From positions 138,839 to 202,838 of the forward strand of contig DJQV01000023.1 in NCBI GenBank assembly GCA_002438805.1: a stretch of DNA of 64,000 bases, written 5' to 3'. The number at the start of each line of letters is the position of its first letter. Position 1 is the first letter of the stretch. Both the position numbers and the translations under genes were made by a program. Origin of the DNA: Bacteroidales bacterium UBA6377. Its GTDB lineage: Bacteria > Bacteroidota > Bacteroidia > Bacteroidales > UBA932. Below the pieces are notes generated by a model. The model was not told where the DNA came from. It made no database searches and saw only the letters and a list, made by a program, of their open reading frames with translations. This document shows, one piece after another, positions 23,597-32,455 of the stretch.

Positions 23597-24949
23597 TTAT
23601 TTCTGGTCGATATACTTTATTCCTCCGTAGTATTCCACTACGCTCTTCTTGAGAAGGTACTTGAACATGGAGTTGAGCCTGTCTGCCCGTGCCGCGAGGT
23701 AATTGTCCGTGGCTGTCTGGTATTCAATCCCGGAGATGAGCCCCTGCTCGTACTTGCGGCTGTTGAGGTGCCATGATTCTTCCTGCACTTCTGATTTGCG
23801 CTCTGCCTGCATGTAGGCTGATGCGGCCCCGTCACGGTCCTGTATCGCCCTGCGCACTTCGGACTCTATGTCCCGGAGTTTCTGGTCGTATTCGGCAGAG
23901 GCTTTCTGGTATGCGTGCTTTTTGCGTGAGATGTTGCCAATGTTCTTGAGGCGGTCATAGATCGGGATGCTGACAGAGACCTGGATGTATTCACCGCCGT
24001 TGTTTGTAAACTGTGTCCGGAACGGGTCGGTCTCCCTCAGTCCCGGGTACTCGAAGTATGTAGTTGACCAACCGGCGTATAGATTGACTGTCGGCAGGAG
24101 CTGCCATTTGGCAGTGTTGAGAGCCAGACGGGCATTCTCCATGGCACCGTATGCTATAAGTGCGGAAGGCTGGTTGGCAAGGGCGAAATCTACTATTGCT
24201 GTCTCGTCTTCGTCCGGGCTGGTGGCGAGGGCATCCCCGTCGGCGAAGGCTGTGTCTATCACAAGAGTGGAGTCGAGAGGCCAGAACATCACGTCCTGCA
24301 GGGTCATCATGGCATCACCGCGCATGTTTTCGGCGTTGGTCAGGTTGTACTGCCTGTCTGCGAGATCGGCTTCCGCCTGCACGACGTCCGCATAGCCCTT
24401 CACGCCGAGTTTTTCCTGCCTGCGGGCCAGTTCCAGAGAGTTCTGGGCTGTCTGTACCTGGCTGCGGTATATTTCACTTATCTTGGTGTAGTACACTGCG
24501 TTGTAGTAAGCTTCCATCGTGGCGAGGCAGATGTCGGCTTCGACCTGGTCTTCCTGTGAATTGCCCATCGCGAGGGATGTCTTCGCTATCTTGATGTTGT
24601 TGAGCGCGGAGAAGCCATCGAAGACGGTGATGCCGGCGGAGAGGCTGTAGTTGTTGTGGAACGAAGTCGTGTTGATGTAGGTGTTGGTCTGCGGGTCGAT
24701 GGCACGTCCGAAGTTGTAGTAGGCTGATACACCTGCGCTTACCTGAGGAGTGAATGCGCTAAGGATCGCTTCGCGGCGGTCCAGTCTGGCATCCCCGACC
24801 GCAGCCTGCTGTATGCGGACCTTGGTCGAATTGGATACCGCATATTCCATGCACTCTTTCAGCCCCATGACTTCCGCGTCCTGGGCTGGAGCCTGCAGGG
24901 CGAGGCCTGCAAGCAGAATGGTGAGTATACTATGTCTTATCATGTCCAT
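23597..24949 (-). CDS. TolC-family outer-membrane efflux protein
   Basis: 450 residues, signal peptide to about residue 22 (APAQ). Two outer-membrane-factor repeats give a long helical barrel: LKECMEYAVSNSTKVRIQQAA, then VVQAEADLADRQYNLTNAE in the first half, and AYQKASAEYDQKLRDIESEV with YEQGLISGIEYQTATDNYL in the second. It forms the exit duct of a tripartite exporter with the adaptor that follows. The promoter region has paired dyads and a sigma54-like box, so expression probably depends on the NtrC-type regulator at 26298. An alternative start 6 bases in (MIRHS) is equally plausible. Confidence 0.93.
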   Translation of the reverse strand: MDMIRHSILTILLAGLALQAPAQDAEVMGLKECMEYAVSNSTKVRIQQAAVGDARLDRREAILSAFTPQVSAGVSAYYNFGRAIDPQTNTYINTTSFHNNYSLSAGITVFDGFSALNNIKIAKTSLAMGNSQEDQVEADICLATMEAYYNAVYYTKISEIYRSQVQTAQNSLELARRQEKLGVKGYADVVQAEADLADRQYNLTNAENMRGDAMMTLQDVMFWPLDSTLVIDTAFADGDALATSPDEDETAIVDFALANQPSALIAYGAMENARLALNTAKWQLLPTVNLYAGWSTTYFEYPGLRETDPFRTQFTNNGGEYIQVSVSIPIYDRLKNIGNISRKKHAYQKASAEYDQKLRDIESEVRRAIQDRDGAASAYMQAERKSEVQEESWHLNSRKYEQGLISGIEYQTATDNYLAARADRLNSMFKYLLKKSVVEYYGGIKYIDQK

Positions 24950-24977
24950 ATTGAATTATCTTGACACTTGAAACAGT

Positions 24978-24993
24978 ATCAGTGATTGTGCCA
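24978..24993 (-). promoter_or_regulatory. Candidate sigma54 promoter for tolC/adaptor operon
   Basis: Minus strand TGGCACAATCACTGAT: GGCAC at -24 and G-n-T at -12, with the GG and -12 G at the consensus spacing. The predicted start near 24967 is about 18 nt before the ATG. The paired dyads are centred 87 bp upstream of the -12 G. The -12 C of the consensus GC is replaced by A. Confidence 0.7.
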
Positions 24994-25046
24994 AAAATGT
25001 AATATGTTGATTGCTAAGACTTTGTGTTACGTGGCTCGGGCGAGTC

Positions 25047-25087
25047 TTGTAAAGAAACCTTACACCTTGTGTAAAAAAACTTTACAC
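25047..25087. promoter_or_regulatory. Paired 19-bp dyads (UAS), copy A
   Basis: Two 19-bp dyads, 25047-25065 (TTGTAAA-GAAAC-CTTACAC) and 25069-25087 (GTGTAAA-AAAAC-TTTACAC), start 22 bp apart, two helical turns, on the same DNA face. They sit between the 3' end of the kinase gene and the TolC promoter. The same arrangement recurs at 32415-32455 and 51404-51444. Likely binding sites of the NtrC-type regulator. Confidence 0.8.
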
Positions 25088-25092
25088 GGGGC

Positions 25093-26301
25093 TTATTTGA
25101 AGACCAGAGAGAACACTGTGCCGTTCTCGTCGCTGCGCAGCAGACGCAGGTTGCCTCCGTGCTGGCGCATGATCTGGCGTGAGAGGCTCAGGCCGATTCC
25201 GGTGCCTTCCTGTTTGGTGGTGAAGAACGGCACGAATATCTGGGCCTGGCTTTCCGGGCTGATCGGCGGGCCGTCGTTGCCCACGTCCACCGTGGTGCAG
25301 TCCTTCTCGTCTATGTCTGCGGTGATGCTTATGTGCTTTGCACCGGCCTGTACGGCGTTTTTCATCAGGTTTATGAGAATCTGGGAGATCTGCCCCTCAT
25401 CGGCGTAGAGGAGGATGTCGCTCTGCTTCTCGGTGAAACTTGCACTTGCCCCATGCTCTTTGAGGAAGCTGTCGTTGAGTTCGATCACCTTTGCGGCGAG
25501 GTCACGCACGTAGAATGCCTTTTTGACCGGGGGTGCCACGCGGGTGAGGTTGCGGTATGATTCCACAAACTTTATCAGGCTTCGGGAAGAGGAGGATATG
25601 GTCTCCAGGCCGGCCTTGAGTTCTTCGCCCTTCACGTCTTTCAATGCTTCGCTTAGTGATGCGATAGGGGAGACCGTGTTCATGATCTCATGGGTCAGAA
25701 CCCTGATAAGGCGTGTCCATGAGTCGCTTTCGGCTTCTTCGAGGGTGGAGCTCATGTCGTTGAAGACGATGATTTTTACATCCTTGCCGTTGATGCTGTC
25801 AGAAGTGGCGGAGAGGACTATGCGGTGCTGTGAGCTTTCGCTGTAGAACGATACCCGCTTGTCCTGACCGTGCTCGACGGATAGGAAGGCCTCGTAGACC
25901 TCTGTGCTGATGTTGCTCAACTGCCGGATGGCGTTGATGTTCGAGAGACCCAGCAGGCTGCGGGCCATCCTGTTGGAATATGCTACGCGGCCGGTCTTGA
26001 CCTCCGAGACTATCACTCCTGTGGAGACGTTGTCCAGCATCCGTCCATAGTAGCGCTCTGTCTCACGGATGTACTTGGTCTCTTTGTCGAATATGTCACG
26101 GAGTCTGTTCAGAGTACGGTTGAGCCCGCGGTTGAGCAGATGTCCCCGTCCGAAGCGGAAATTGGTCTCCCCGTCGTCGAGTGCGTCGAGCATGTAGTCC
26201 ACCTTGTGTTTGACTCTTCCCGTAAAGAAGATTCCGGAGAGGAAGGTGGTGACGATGACCGATAGCGCCACGACCAATATGACGGCCGGCCACGGGATCA
26301 T
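25093..26301 (-). CDS. Sensor histidine kinase, NtrB-like, single membrane helix
   Basis: 402 residues. One membrane segment at residues about 5-25 (VILVVALSVIVTTFLSGIFF) with no periplasmic domain, a HAMP-like linker, a PAS domain (about 105-200), then the HisKA H-box LTHEIMNTVSPIASL and the ATPase boxes LINLMKNAV (N), DVGNDGPPIS (G1) and GTGIGLSLSRQIM (G2). It phosphorylates the NtrC-type regulator, whose stop it overlaps by 4 bases. The lack of an external sensor domain suggests it reads a membrane or cytoplasmic cue, or a partner protein. Confidence 0.92.
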   Translation of the reverse strand: MIPWPAVILVVALSVIVTTFLSGIFFTGRVKHKVDYMLDALDDGETNFRFGRGHLLNRGLNRTLNRLRDIFDKETKYIRETERYYGRMLDNVSTGVIVSEVKTGRVAYSNRMARSLLGLSNINAIRQLSNISTEVYEAFLSVEHGQDKRVSFYSESSQHRIVLSATSDSINGKDVKIIVFNDMSSTLEEAESDSWTRLIRVLTHEIMNTVSPIASLSEALKDVKGEELKAGLETISSSSRSLIKFVESYRNLTRVAPPVKKAFYVRDLAAKVIELNDSFLKEHGASASFTEKQSDILLYADEGQISQILINLMKNAVQAGAKHISITADIDEKDCTTVDVGNDGPPISPESQAQIFVPFFTTKQEGTGIGLSLSRQIMRQHGGNLRLLRSDENGTVFSLVFK

Positions 26302-27632
26302 ATCCCGTATTTTTTCAGTTTGCTGTAGAGGGTGGGCCGGCTGATATCCAGAGCCTTGGCCACCATGGAGAGGTTGCCGGAATATTTGTCCATCGCCGCC
26401 CGGATGGTCCTTTCTTCGACTTCTTCCAGCGTCCCGACCGAGTCAGAGGTCTTCAGGACAGGAGTTGAAGGCAGTTGGAGGTCTTCTTTCTTGAGGAGAT
26501 TCCCCTCGGAGAGGATTACAGCCTTCTCGATGCAGTTCTGCAGTTCGCGCACATTGCCTGGCCAAGGGTAGTGCTTCAGTTCTGATAATGCGTCATTGTC
26601 CAGACCGGTCACGTCCCGGTGATATTGCTCCGCGAAGCGTGCTATGAAGACTTCTGCAAGGTGGCAAATATCGTCCGGGCGTTCGCGCAGGGACGGGATG
26701 GACAGGTGCACGGTGTTGATCCGGTAGTAAAGGTCTTCTCTGAAAGCGCCTTTGGCCACGAGCTGCTCAAGGTTCATGTTGGTGGCGCATATCAGCCTGA
26801 TATCCACCGGGATGCTCTTGGTGTCTCCGACCCGGGTGACGCTGCGGTTCTGGAGCACGCGCAGGAGTTTGGCCTGTGAGGCCAGCGGGATGTTGCCTAT
26901 CTCGTCGAGGAAAAGCGTCCCGCCTGATGCCTGCTCGAACTTGCCCGGATGGTCGCTGACCGCATCGGTGAACGCCCCCTTGACGTGCCCGAAAAGTTCA
27001 CTTTCGAAAAGTGTGTCCGGGATGGCTCCGGCATCCACGCTCACCAGCGGTTTGGCGGCACGCAGCGATGAGCGGTGTATTTCTGAGGCGAGCACGTCTT
27101 TGCCTGTGCCGTTTTCTCCCGTGATCAGCACGGTGGCGTCCGTCGGAGCTATCTTGCTTACTGTCCGGCGGATGGCATCCATCTGGGGGCTGTCTCCCCA
27201 GTATATATGTACGATGGAGTCTTTCTCTTCGGACTTGCGGGCTTTCTTCGCGGCCTGGCATGCGGAGCGCAGGGTGGAGATGAGCCTTTCGTTGTCCCAT
27301 GGTTTCGGGATGAAATCGTACGCCCCGCGCTTCATCCCCTCCACCGCGAGCTGGACATCGGCATAAGCAGTGAAAAGAACTACTTTCAGTTCCGGGAAAC
27401 GGCTCTTGAGCTCCCCGAGCCAGTACAGTCCCTCATTGCCGGTGTTGATGTCGGCGTTGAAGTTCATGTCCAGCAGCACAGCATCAGGCTTGAATCTCTC
27501 CACCGTGCTGACAAGGCTCACCGGAGAGGGCAGCAGCTCCACTTCGGCGAAGTGCAGGGGCAGCAGTATCTTCAGAGTCGAGCGGATGCCGGCGTTGTCA
27601 TCGACTACAAGTATTTTCCCATCTTTCTTCAT
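26298..27632 (-). CDS. NtrC-family sigma54 response regulator
   Basis: 444 residues from MKKDGKILVVDDNAG; the longer frame would start with a TTG inside the promoter. Receiver domain (about 1-125) with DD, the phospho-acceptor Asp in VLLDMNF and Lys in FIPKPW. AAA+ domain with Walker A GENGTGKD, the sigma54-contact loop GAFTDA (consensus GAFTGA) and Walker B GGTLFLDEIGN. The C-terminal Fis-type HTH is SMVAKALDISRPTLYSKLKKYG. It most likely binds the dyad pairs at 25047, 32415 and 51404 and activates sigma54 RNA polymerase. It has its own housekeeping-type promoter, so it is present before induction. Confidence 0.93.
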   Translation of the reverse strand: MKKDGKILVVDDNAGIRSTLKILLPLHFAEVELLPSPVSLVSTVERFKPDAVLLDMNFNADINTGNEGLYWLGELKSRFPELKVVLFTAYADVQLAVEGMKRGAYDFIPKPWDNERLISTLRSACQAAKKARKSEEKDSIVHIYWGDSPQMDAIRRTVSKIAPTDATVLITGENGTGKDVLASEIHRSSLRAAKPLVSVDAGAIPDTLFESELFGHVKGAFTDAVSDHPGKFEQASGGTLFLDEIGNIPLASQAKLLRVLQNRSVTRVGDTKSIPVDIRLICATNMNLEQLVAKGAFREDLYYRINTVHLSIPSLRERPDDICHLAEVFIARFAEQYHRDVTGLDNDALSELKHYPWPGNVRELQNCIEKAVILSEGNLLKKEDLQLPSTPVLKTSDSVGTLEEVEERTIRAAMDKYSGNLSMVAKALDISRPTLYSKLKKYGI

Positions 27633-27638
27633 ACAACG

Positions 27639-27646
27639 CAAAAGTA
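27639..27646 (-). promoter_or_regulatory. -7 promoter element for regulator/kinase pair
   Basis: Minus strand TACTTTTG, an exact TAnnTTTG match, 6 nt before the ATG at 27632. It separates the two-component genes from the sigma54-controlled permease genes upstream. Confidence 0.5.
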
Positions 27647-27653
27647 GGAAAAA

Positions 27654-29993
27654 TTATTCTTTCTTCAGTTCCGTGGCAGGGTTGGTCCTGGCGGCGCGAA
27701 GAGTCTGCCACAGTACGGACAGGAAAGAGATGACAAGAGAGATGATGCAGGCGAGGGCGAATATCCACCAGTAGCCGCTGATCCGCCAGGCAAATCCCTG
27801 CAGGTACTTCCCGGCGAGGAAAACGGCGATCGGCACCCCGATGATGCAGGCCGCCAGTGTAAGGATGAGATAAGACTTCACGCTGCTTATGGTCTCCGCC
27901 TCCACGGTGCTGCCGAACACCTTCCGGACGGCGATCTCCTTGGCCCTCTGGTCTGAGTACCAGGTGCTCATGGCTATGAGCCCGAGCAGGGCTATGATGA
28001 TCGCAAGGACCATGAATATCTCCACCAGTCTCATTGTTCGCACTGCCGGGGCAAGGCCGCTGCGCGTGTTCTCGGAGATGAACCAGTTGCAGTTCGCCTC
28101 GTCATAGTCTCCCTCATCTTCCTGATACTTGCGGAAAACCGAGTCTATCGCTCTGGCGGTGTTGTCGCTTTCGTCCAAAGTCTGTATCAGCAGGCCGCAG
28201 GCGTACCGGAGATCCTCGTCTCTCTGCACCGATATGGCCATATACGGGTTCGGGTTTCCGTCAGAAGCGCCGCTCACCGGAATGTCCTTGATGATGCCGC
28301 CGATGCTTTCGACCTTGGAGTTGTTGAAGCCGCTGAATTTGCGGGCGTAGTAGGCTTCCGTACTGTCGGTGAGGCTGATGGCTTTGGAGAGGGTTTCCCC
28401 GAGCCACAGGCTGCGTTCGAAAGGATGTCCGAAATCTTCAATCACCTCAGGCTGCAACATGCGGAAGAAAGTCGAGTCGCAGAGCATCAGCTGTACGGTG
28501 ATGGTCTTGTCAGAGGCATCCTTCATGCCTATGCCGAAATTGAAGTGTCCCGGTACGGCGTTGCCCAGGCCGATCTTCTTCACTTCCGGGAGGGCCTTGA
28601 GCCTGTTGGCAAGCACTGAAGCCGATGCCGCATCCCGGAAAGAAGCGTCCAGATAGTACAGATTGGAAGTCTGCGCATTCATAGGCCGTTCCATCATGTG
28701 CTTCATCTGTAGCTCCATCAGCAGCCCCATGGAGAGCAGGACCACGGCGAGGGCGCTTTGAATAACGATGAAAATCTTGCTGAACACCATCTTGCTCCGC
28801 ACTCTGAACCCTCCCTTGACAGTATCGATCGGGCTGTATTGCGAGATGATTCTTGCAGGGATAAATCCCGCCAGGACACCGAGTACCAGGATGAGCAGCA
28901 GGTAGATGGCTATGCTGCCGGGGCTGAAGGCGATGGAGAGAGGGGAGAACAGGGCCGCATCCTCCCCGACGAGAAGCGAGTTCATAGCCGGAGTCAGTGC
29001 TACAGCAAGCAGCAGCCCGGCTATGCAGCAGACGGCGGTGAACGCTACGGACTCAGCCACGCTGGAGAAGAAAACTTTCTCTTTTCCGGCACCGAGCAAC
29101 CTGCGAACCGCCATCTCCTTGGCCCGCTTGCCGCAGAGGGCAGTGCTGAGGTTGATGTAGTTGAACACAGATGAGAGCAGCAGAGCCAGAGCCACAATCG
29201 TCAGCACTTCAAGCATCGATTTGCTGGTGTGTTTCAATATGTAAGCGTCATCAAGGAAATAAAGTTCATCCAGGCGATGAAGCTTTGGACGTATCCAGCC
29301 GCTTGAATAGTTTTTCTCGCACAGAGCTGCGGTCTTCTCTTCTATGGTCTTCCTGTCGACACCTTCCCGGGTCAAGAAAAGGGTCATTATATTCCCGATC
29401 ACGGAGAACTTGCGCGCTCCGCGGTATACTGGATTCAGATTCTGTATGTTCAGCAGGATGTCACAATAAGGGAATATGGAGTCCTTGAAATCCTCGAAGA
29501 CACCGGATATCACGTATTCCTCTTCATCGAGGGTGATGGCCCTGCCTGTGATGTCCTCTCCCGCTTTGGCGATGGTGTTGGCGAAAGTCCGGCTGACAAG
29601 GACGTTACCCTTGCTCTCGAGTTCATCGATGAGGGCCTTGTCCACACCGGTCGGGAACATGTCGAAGAACTCCCTGTCCACGCTTGTCGCGTGGACATTG
29701 TAGTGGTTGTCAGCCACCTGCGCCGTGCTTTCCTCCCAACGGTATCTGGTGGCCATCTCCACTTCAGGCACCTCGTTTTCAAGGGCATCCTTGTCATCGA
29801 AGCTCAAGGCTACAATGTCCTCGGCACTGAGGGAGTAGATTCGGTCGTAGTCGGGATTTCCGTAAGCGATGCTGTACTGTTGCCAGACGTAGCTGCCGAT
29901 CAGTATTGTGAAGCACAGGCTGACTGTGAGCCCGAAGGCTTCGATTATGGTGTAAAGCCTGTTGCGGCTGAGAAACTTGATGTAAGATTTCAT
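27654..29993 (-). CDS. FtsX/MacB-type ABC permease, second of tandem pair
   Basis: 779 residues. N-terminal membrane helix (about 15-40), a large periplasmic MacB-type core domain, then three helices with the FtsX motif KRAKEMAVRRLLGA near residue 290. After a middle helix pair and a second periplasmic region comes a second FtsX domain with QRAKEIAVRKVFGS near residue 690. Two MacB-PCD/FtsX units thus lie in one chain. No ATPase is encoded next to it. It begins 1 nt after the upstream paralog, and its C terminus (RTNPATELKKE) is identical to that of the paralog, showing duplication. Confidence 0.9.
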   Translation of the reverse strand: MKSYIKFLSRNRLYTIIEAFGLTVSLCFTILIGSYVWQQYSIAYGNPDYDRIYSLSAEDIVALSFDDKDALENEVPEVEMATRYRWEESTAQVADNHYNVHATSVDREFFDMFPTGVDKALIDELESKGNVLVSRTFANTIAKAGEDITGRAITLDEEEYVISGVFEDFKDSIFPYCDILLNIQNLNPVYRGARKFSVIGNIMTLFLTREGVDRKTIEEKTAALCEKNYSSGWIRPKLHRLDELYFLDDAYILKHTSKSMLEVLTIVALALLLSSVFNYINLSTALCGKRAKEMAVRRLLGAGKEKVFFSSVAESVAFTAVCCIAGLLLAVALTPAMNSLLVGEDAALFSPLSIAFSPGSIAIYLLLILVLGVLAGFIPARIISQYSPIDTVKGGFRVRSKMVFSKIFIVIQSALAVVLLSMGLLMELQMKHMMERPMNAQTSNLYYLDASFRDAASASVLANRLKALPEVKKIGLGNAVPGHFNFGIGMKDASDKTITVQLMLCDSTFFRMLQPEVIEDFGHPFERSLWLGETLSKAISLTDSTEAYYARKFSGFNNSKVESIGGIIKDIPVSGASDGNPNPYMAISVQRDEDLRYACGLLIQTLDESDNTARAIDSVFRKYQEDEGDYDEANCNWFISENTRSGLAPAVRTMRLVEIFMVLAIIIALLGLIAMSTWYSDQRAKEIAVRKVFGSTVEAETISSVKSYLILTLAACIIGVPIAVFLAGKYLQGFAWRISGYWWIFALACIISLVISFLSVLWQTLRAARTNPATELKKE

Positions 29994-29994
29994 T

Positions 29995-32316
29995 TTACTC
30001 TTTCTTTAATTCTGTGGCCGGGTTGGTACGGGCCGTGCGTATGCTCTGCCAGAGGACGGAGACTCCCGCTATGATGGCGGTTGCGAGTCCGGCCAAGGCG
30101 AATATCCACCAATACAGACTGATATGATAACTGTAGTTCTGAAGCCAGCGGTTCATGAGGAGCCAACCTATTGGGACGGCGATGACGAATGCCACGCCCA
30201 CGAGTTTCACAAATGACAGCACAAGCTGTATGAGGACATTTCCGTAAGGTGCCCCGAAGACTTTTTTGAGCGATACGGTCTTTCTCTCCTGCTGCATGTA
30301 ATATGAACTCATGGCCACCAGTCCGAGGGCGGAGATGAAGATGGACAGGATGGAGAAAAGAAGCATGATGCTGCTTACCTGTCTTTCCTTGGCGAAATGC
30401 TCTTTAAGTATGTCTTCTGCCCAGTCCACATCGAACAGCTTGTCCGGGAACATCTCCGAGCAGATTGCCCTTGCTCTTTCCATTGCGGTCTTGTGGCTTC
30501 CGACTGTCTTGATGACGATGGTCCACGGCCAGTCTTTTCCCGAGTAACCATCATCAAAACGTTTGAGCATCGCCGGCTTCTGTGCGTTCAGAATGTTGCC
30601 GATGCGGAAGTCATACCAGATGCCGCCTATGGCCATAGGTTCTCTGTTCTTGACATAGATAGCCTTGGCATCATCGTCCAGACCGGCTTCTCTCAGGGCT
30701 TCTTCGTTGAATGACCATGCGTCTGCGAGGTGGTTGTCCAGCTTCTCTCTCAAACCCAATATCTCGAAGTATGCCTTGTCCCCCTTGATCATCTGGAACG
30801 ATATCCAGTCCCCGTTCTCGAGCTCCATAGTCTGGTTGTTGGTGAAAGACAGCGGATGTCCATCGCCGAGGCCCACTGCACTTACAGAAGGGTCTGATTG
30901 AAGTTTGTCAACAAGCGGCTTTACGGCATCGGCATTGCCGAATGCATTGTCGATGACCAGTTGGTCGGAAATGTCATAGCCGAGAGGCGCATCGATAAGA
31001 TGCTTTATCTGAAGTTGCATCGTCAGGGCAACGGTCAGCATCACTACCGACAGGATGCACTGCACCACTATTATGACTTTGCTGTAGAGGGTCTTTGTCT
31101 TTAGTTTGAGAGTTCCGCGGACGATCTCGATGGGCTTTACCCTTCTTGTCATGAGGGATGGTACAAGTCCGGAGATTATGCTGACAATCGCTGTGAATAT
31201 CAAGCACACTCCGATGGTTTCCGGACTGAGCGAATTGAAGATTGAGATGTTGTATTCAAGCAGCCTGCTCATGGCAGGGGAAATGGTCTGGGCGAGCAGG
31301 GCAGCCACTATGGTCGATGCTCCGCAGATGACGAGGCTCTCCAACATGCTTGTCCGGAAAATCTCCCCTTTGCTTGCCCCGACGAGTCTGCGTGTCGCCA
31401 TCTCCTTGGCTCTGAAGCCTGAGAGGGCGGTGGTCATGTTGACATAGTTGAGCACGGAGAAGAGCAGCAGGAGCAGACACATGGTGAGAAGGATCTCCAC
31501 TATCGAGAGGTCTCCGCGCAGAAGGCTCCCTGTAGGGTCAGAAAGGCCGGAGGAGTGGAAATATATGTCTTTGAGCGGCACTACCTCCACGCTGTCCCAT
31601 ATCCCGGCGTTGCGGTATGGCCAGAAAATCTCCTTGTAGTACTCCAAGATGTCATCCGTGCGGGAACGCAGATCCGTCCCCGGATAAGTCATCACGAAGC
31701 AGATTGAACCGGCGGCGTTGTTCATGGAAGAGTTGTTGGACCGGTTTTCTTTTTCCATCTGCTCTCCTCTGACGATGATGTCGGTCGGCTTGATGACGGA
31801 GTTTTCAATGTCTTTGTATGTGCCGGCTACGGTCAGCTCTCGTCCGTAACGGAGAAAAACCTGCCCGAGCGGATCTGCGCCCGGGAAGTTGGCTTTCGCG
31901 AAACTTTCGCTGAGCAGAATCTTGTCTTCCCCGCTTTTCCACGCCTCCTTGTCAGCCTCTGATATCCGGAAACTGAACATGTCGAAGAACGAACTGTCGG
32001 CGTATGCTGTCGTGGCATAGATTGTCTGCCCGTTGAGGCTGTATTCTTTGCTGCCTCCCTCCGAGTATGAGGCGGAGCGCTCGATCTCGGGAAATTTCTG
32101 CTTGAGGTATCGGGGCATGTAGTAGGCGGAAGACAGATGCGGGCCTCCACCCACGGCATATATCCGGTCTCCATTCTTCTGGAAAGAATCGGTGTTGAGC
32201 TGGCGGCTCACATAGATGCCGAGGAGCATCACGAAAGCGATCGAGATGCTGAATCCGATTATGTTGATCGCGCAGTAAAGCTTGTTGCGCTTAAGGAAGT
32301 TGAAAAAACTCTTCAT
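29995..32316 (-). CDS. FtsX/MacB-type ABC permease, first of tandem pair
   Basis: 773 residues from MKSFFNFLKRNKLYCAINI; an in-frame extension to 32349 would reach into the sigma54-type box. Same architecture as the downstream gene: membrane helix, periplasmic core, FtsX domain with FRAKEMATRRLVGAS, a second core and FtsX with ERKTVSLKKVFGA. It lacks its own ATPase; the ATPase at 51589-52269 behind an identical regulatory element is the best partner. The promoter is at 32344-32359 with dyads at 32415-32455. Proteins of this type move lipids, peptides or antimicrobials rather than act as channels. Confidence 0.9.
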   Translation of the reverse strand: MKSFFNFLKRNKLYCAINIIGFSISIAFVMLLGIYVSRQLNTDSFQKNGDRIYAVGGGPHLSSAYYMPRYLKQKFPEIERSASYSEGGSKEYSLNGQTIYATTAYADSSFFDMFSFRISEADKEAWKSGEDKILLSESFAKANFPGADPLGQVFLRYGRELTVAGTYKDIENSVIKPTDIIVRGEQMEKENRSNNSSMNNAAGSICFVMTYPGTDLRSRTDDILEYYKEIFWPYRNAGIWDSVEVVPLKDIYFHSSGLSDPTGSLLRGDLSIVEILLTMCLLLLLFSVLNYVNMTTALSGFRAKEMATRRLVGASKGEIFRTSMLESLVICGASTIVAALLAQTISPAMSRLLEYNISIFNSLSPETIGVCLIFTAIVSIISGLVPSLMTRRVKPIEIVRGTLKLKTKTLYSKVIIVVQCILSVVMLTVALTMQLQIKHLIDAPLGYDISDQLVIDNAFGNADAVKPLVDKLQSDPSVSAVGLGDGHPLSFTNNQTMELENGDWISFQMIKGDKAYFEILGLREKLDNHLADAWSFNEEALREAGLDDDAKAIYVKNREPMAIGGIWYDFRIGNILNAQKPAMLKRFDDGYSGKDWPWTIVIKTVGSHKTAMERARAICSEMFPDKLFDVDWAEDILKEHFAKERQVSSIMLLFSILSIFISALGLVAMSSYYMQQERKTVSLKKVFGAPYGNVLIQLVLSFVKLVGVAFVIAVPIGWLLMNRWLQNYSYHISLYWWIFALAGLATAIIAGVSVLWQSIRTARTNPATELKKE

Positions 32317-32343
32317 TGCATTTTTTTTGTTGCAAATGAGATT

Positions 32344-32359
32344 ATCCACTTCCGTGCCT
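32344..32359 (-). promoter_or_regulatory. Candidate sigma54 promoter for tandem permeases
   Basis: Minus strand AGGCACGGAAGTGGAT: GGCAC at -24 and G-n-T at -12 in the same register as the boxes at 24978-24993 and 51500-51515. The predicted start near 32333 is 17 nt before the ATG. The dyad pair is centred 89 bp from the -12 G. Confidence 0.68.
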
Positions 32360-32414
32360 GAAAGCGCAACATGCTTATTGTTAATATCTTGCTGGTGAGT
32401 CCTTGCGCCGGCTT

Positions 32415-32455
32415 ATGTAAAGTTCTTTTACACTTGATGTAAAAGAACTTTACAA
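32415..32455. promoter_or_regulatory. Paired 19-bp dyads (UAS), copy B
   Basis: Dyads 32415-32433 (ATGTAAA-GTTCT-TTTACAC) and 32437-32455 (ATGTAAA-AGAAC-TTTACAA), starts 22 bp apart. The second overlaps the last codons and stop of the IMPase gene. Same geometry as copies A and C. Confidence 0.8.
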
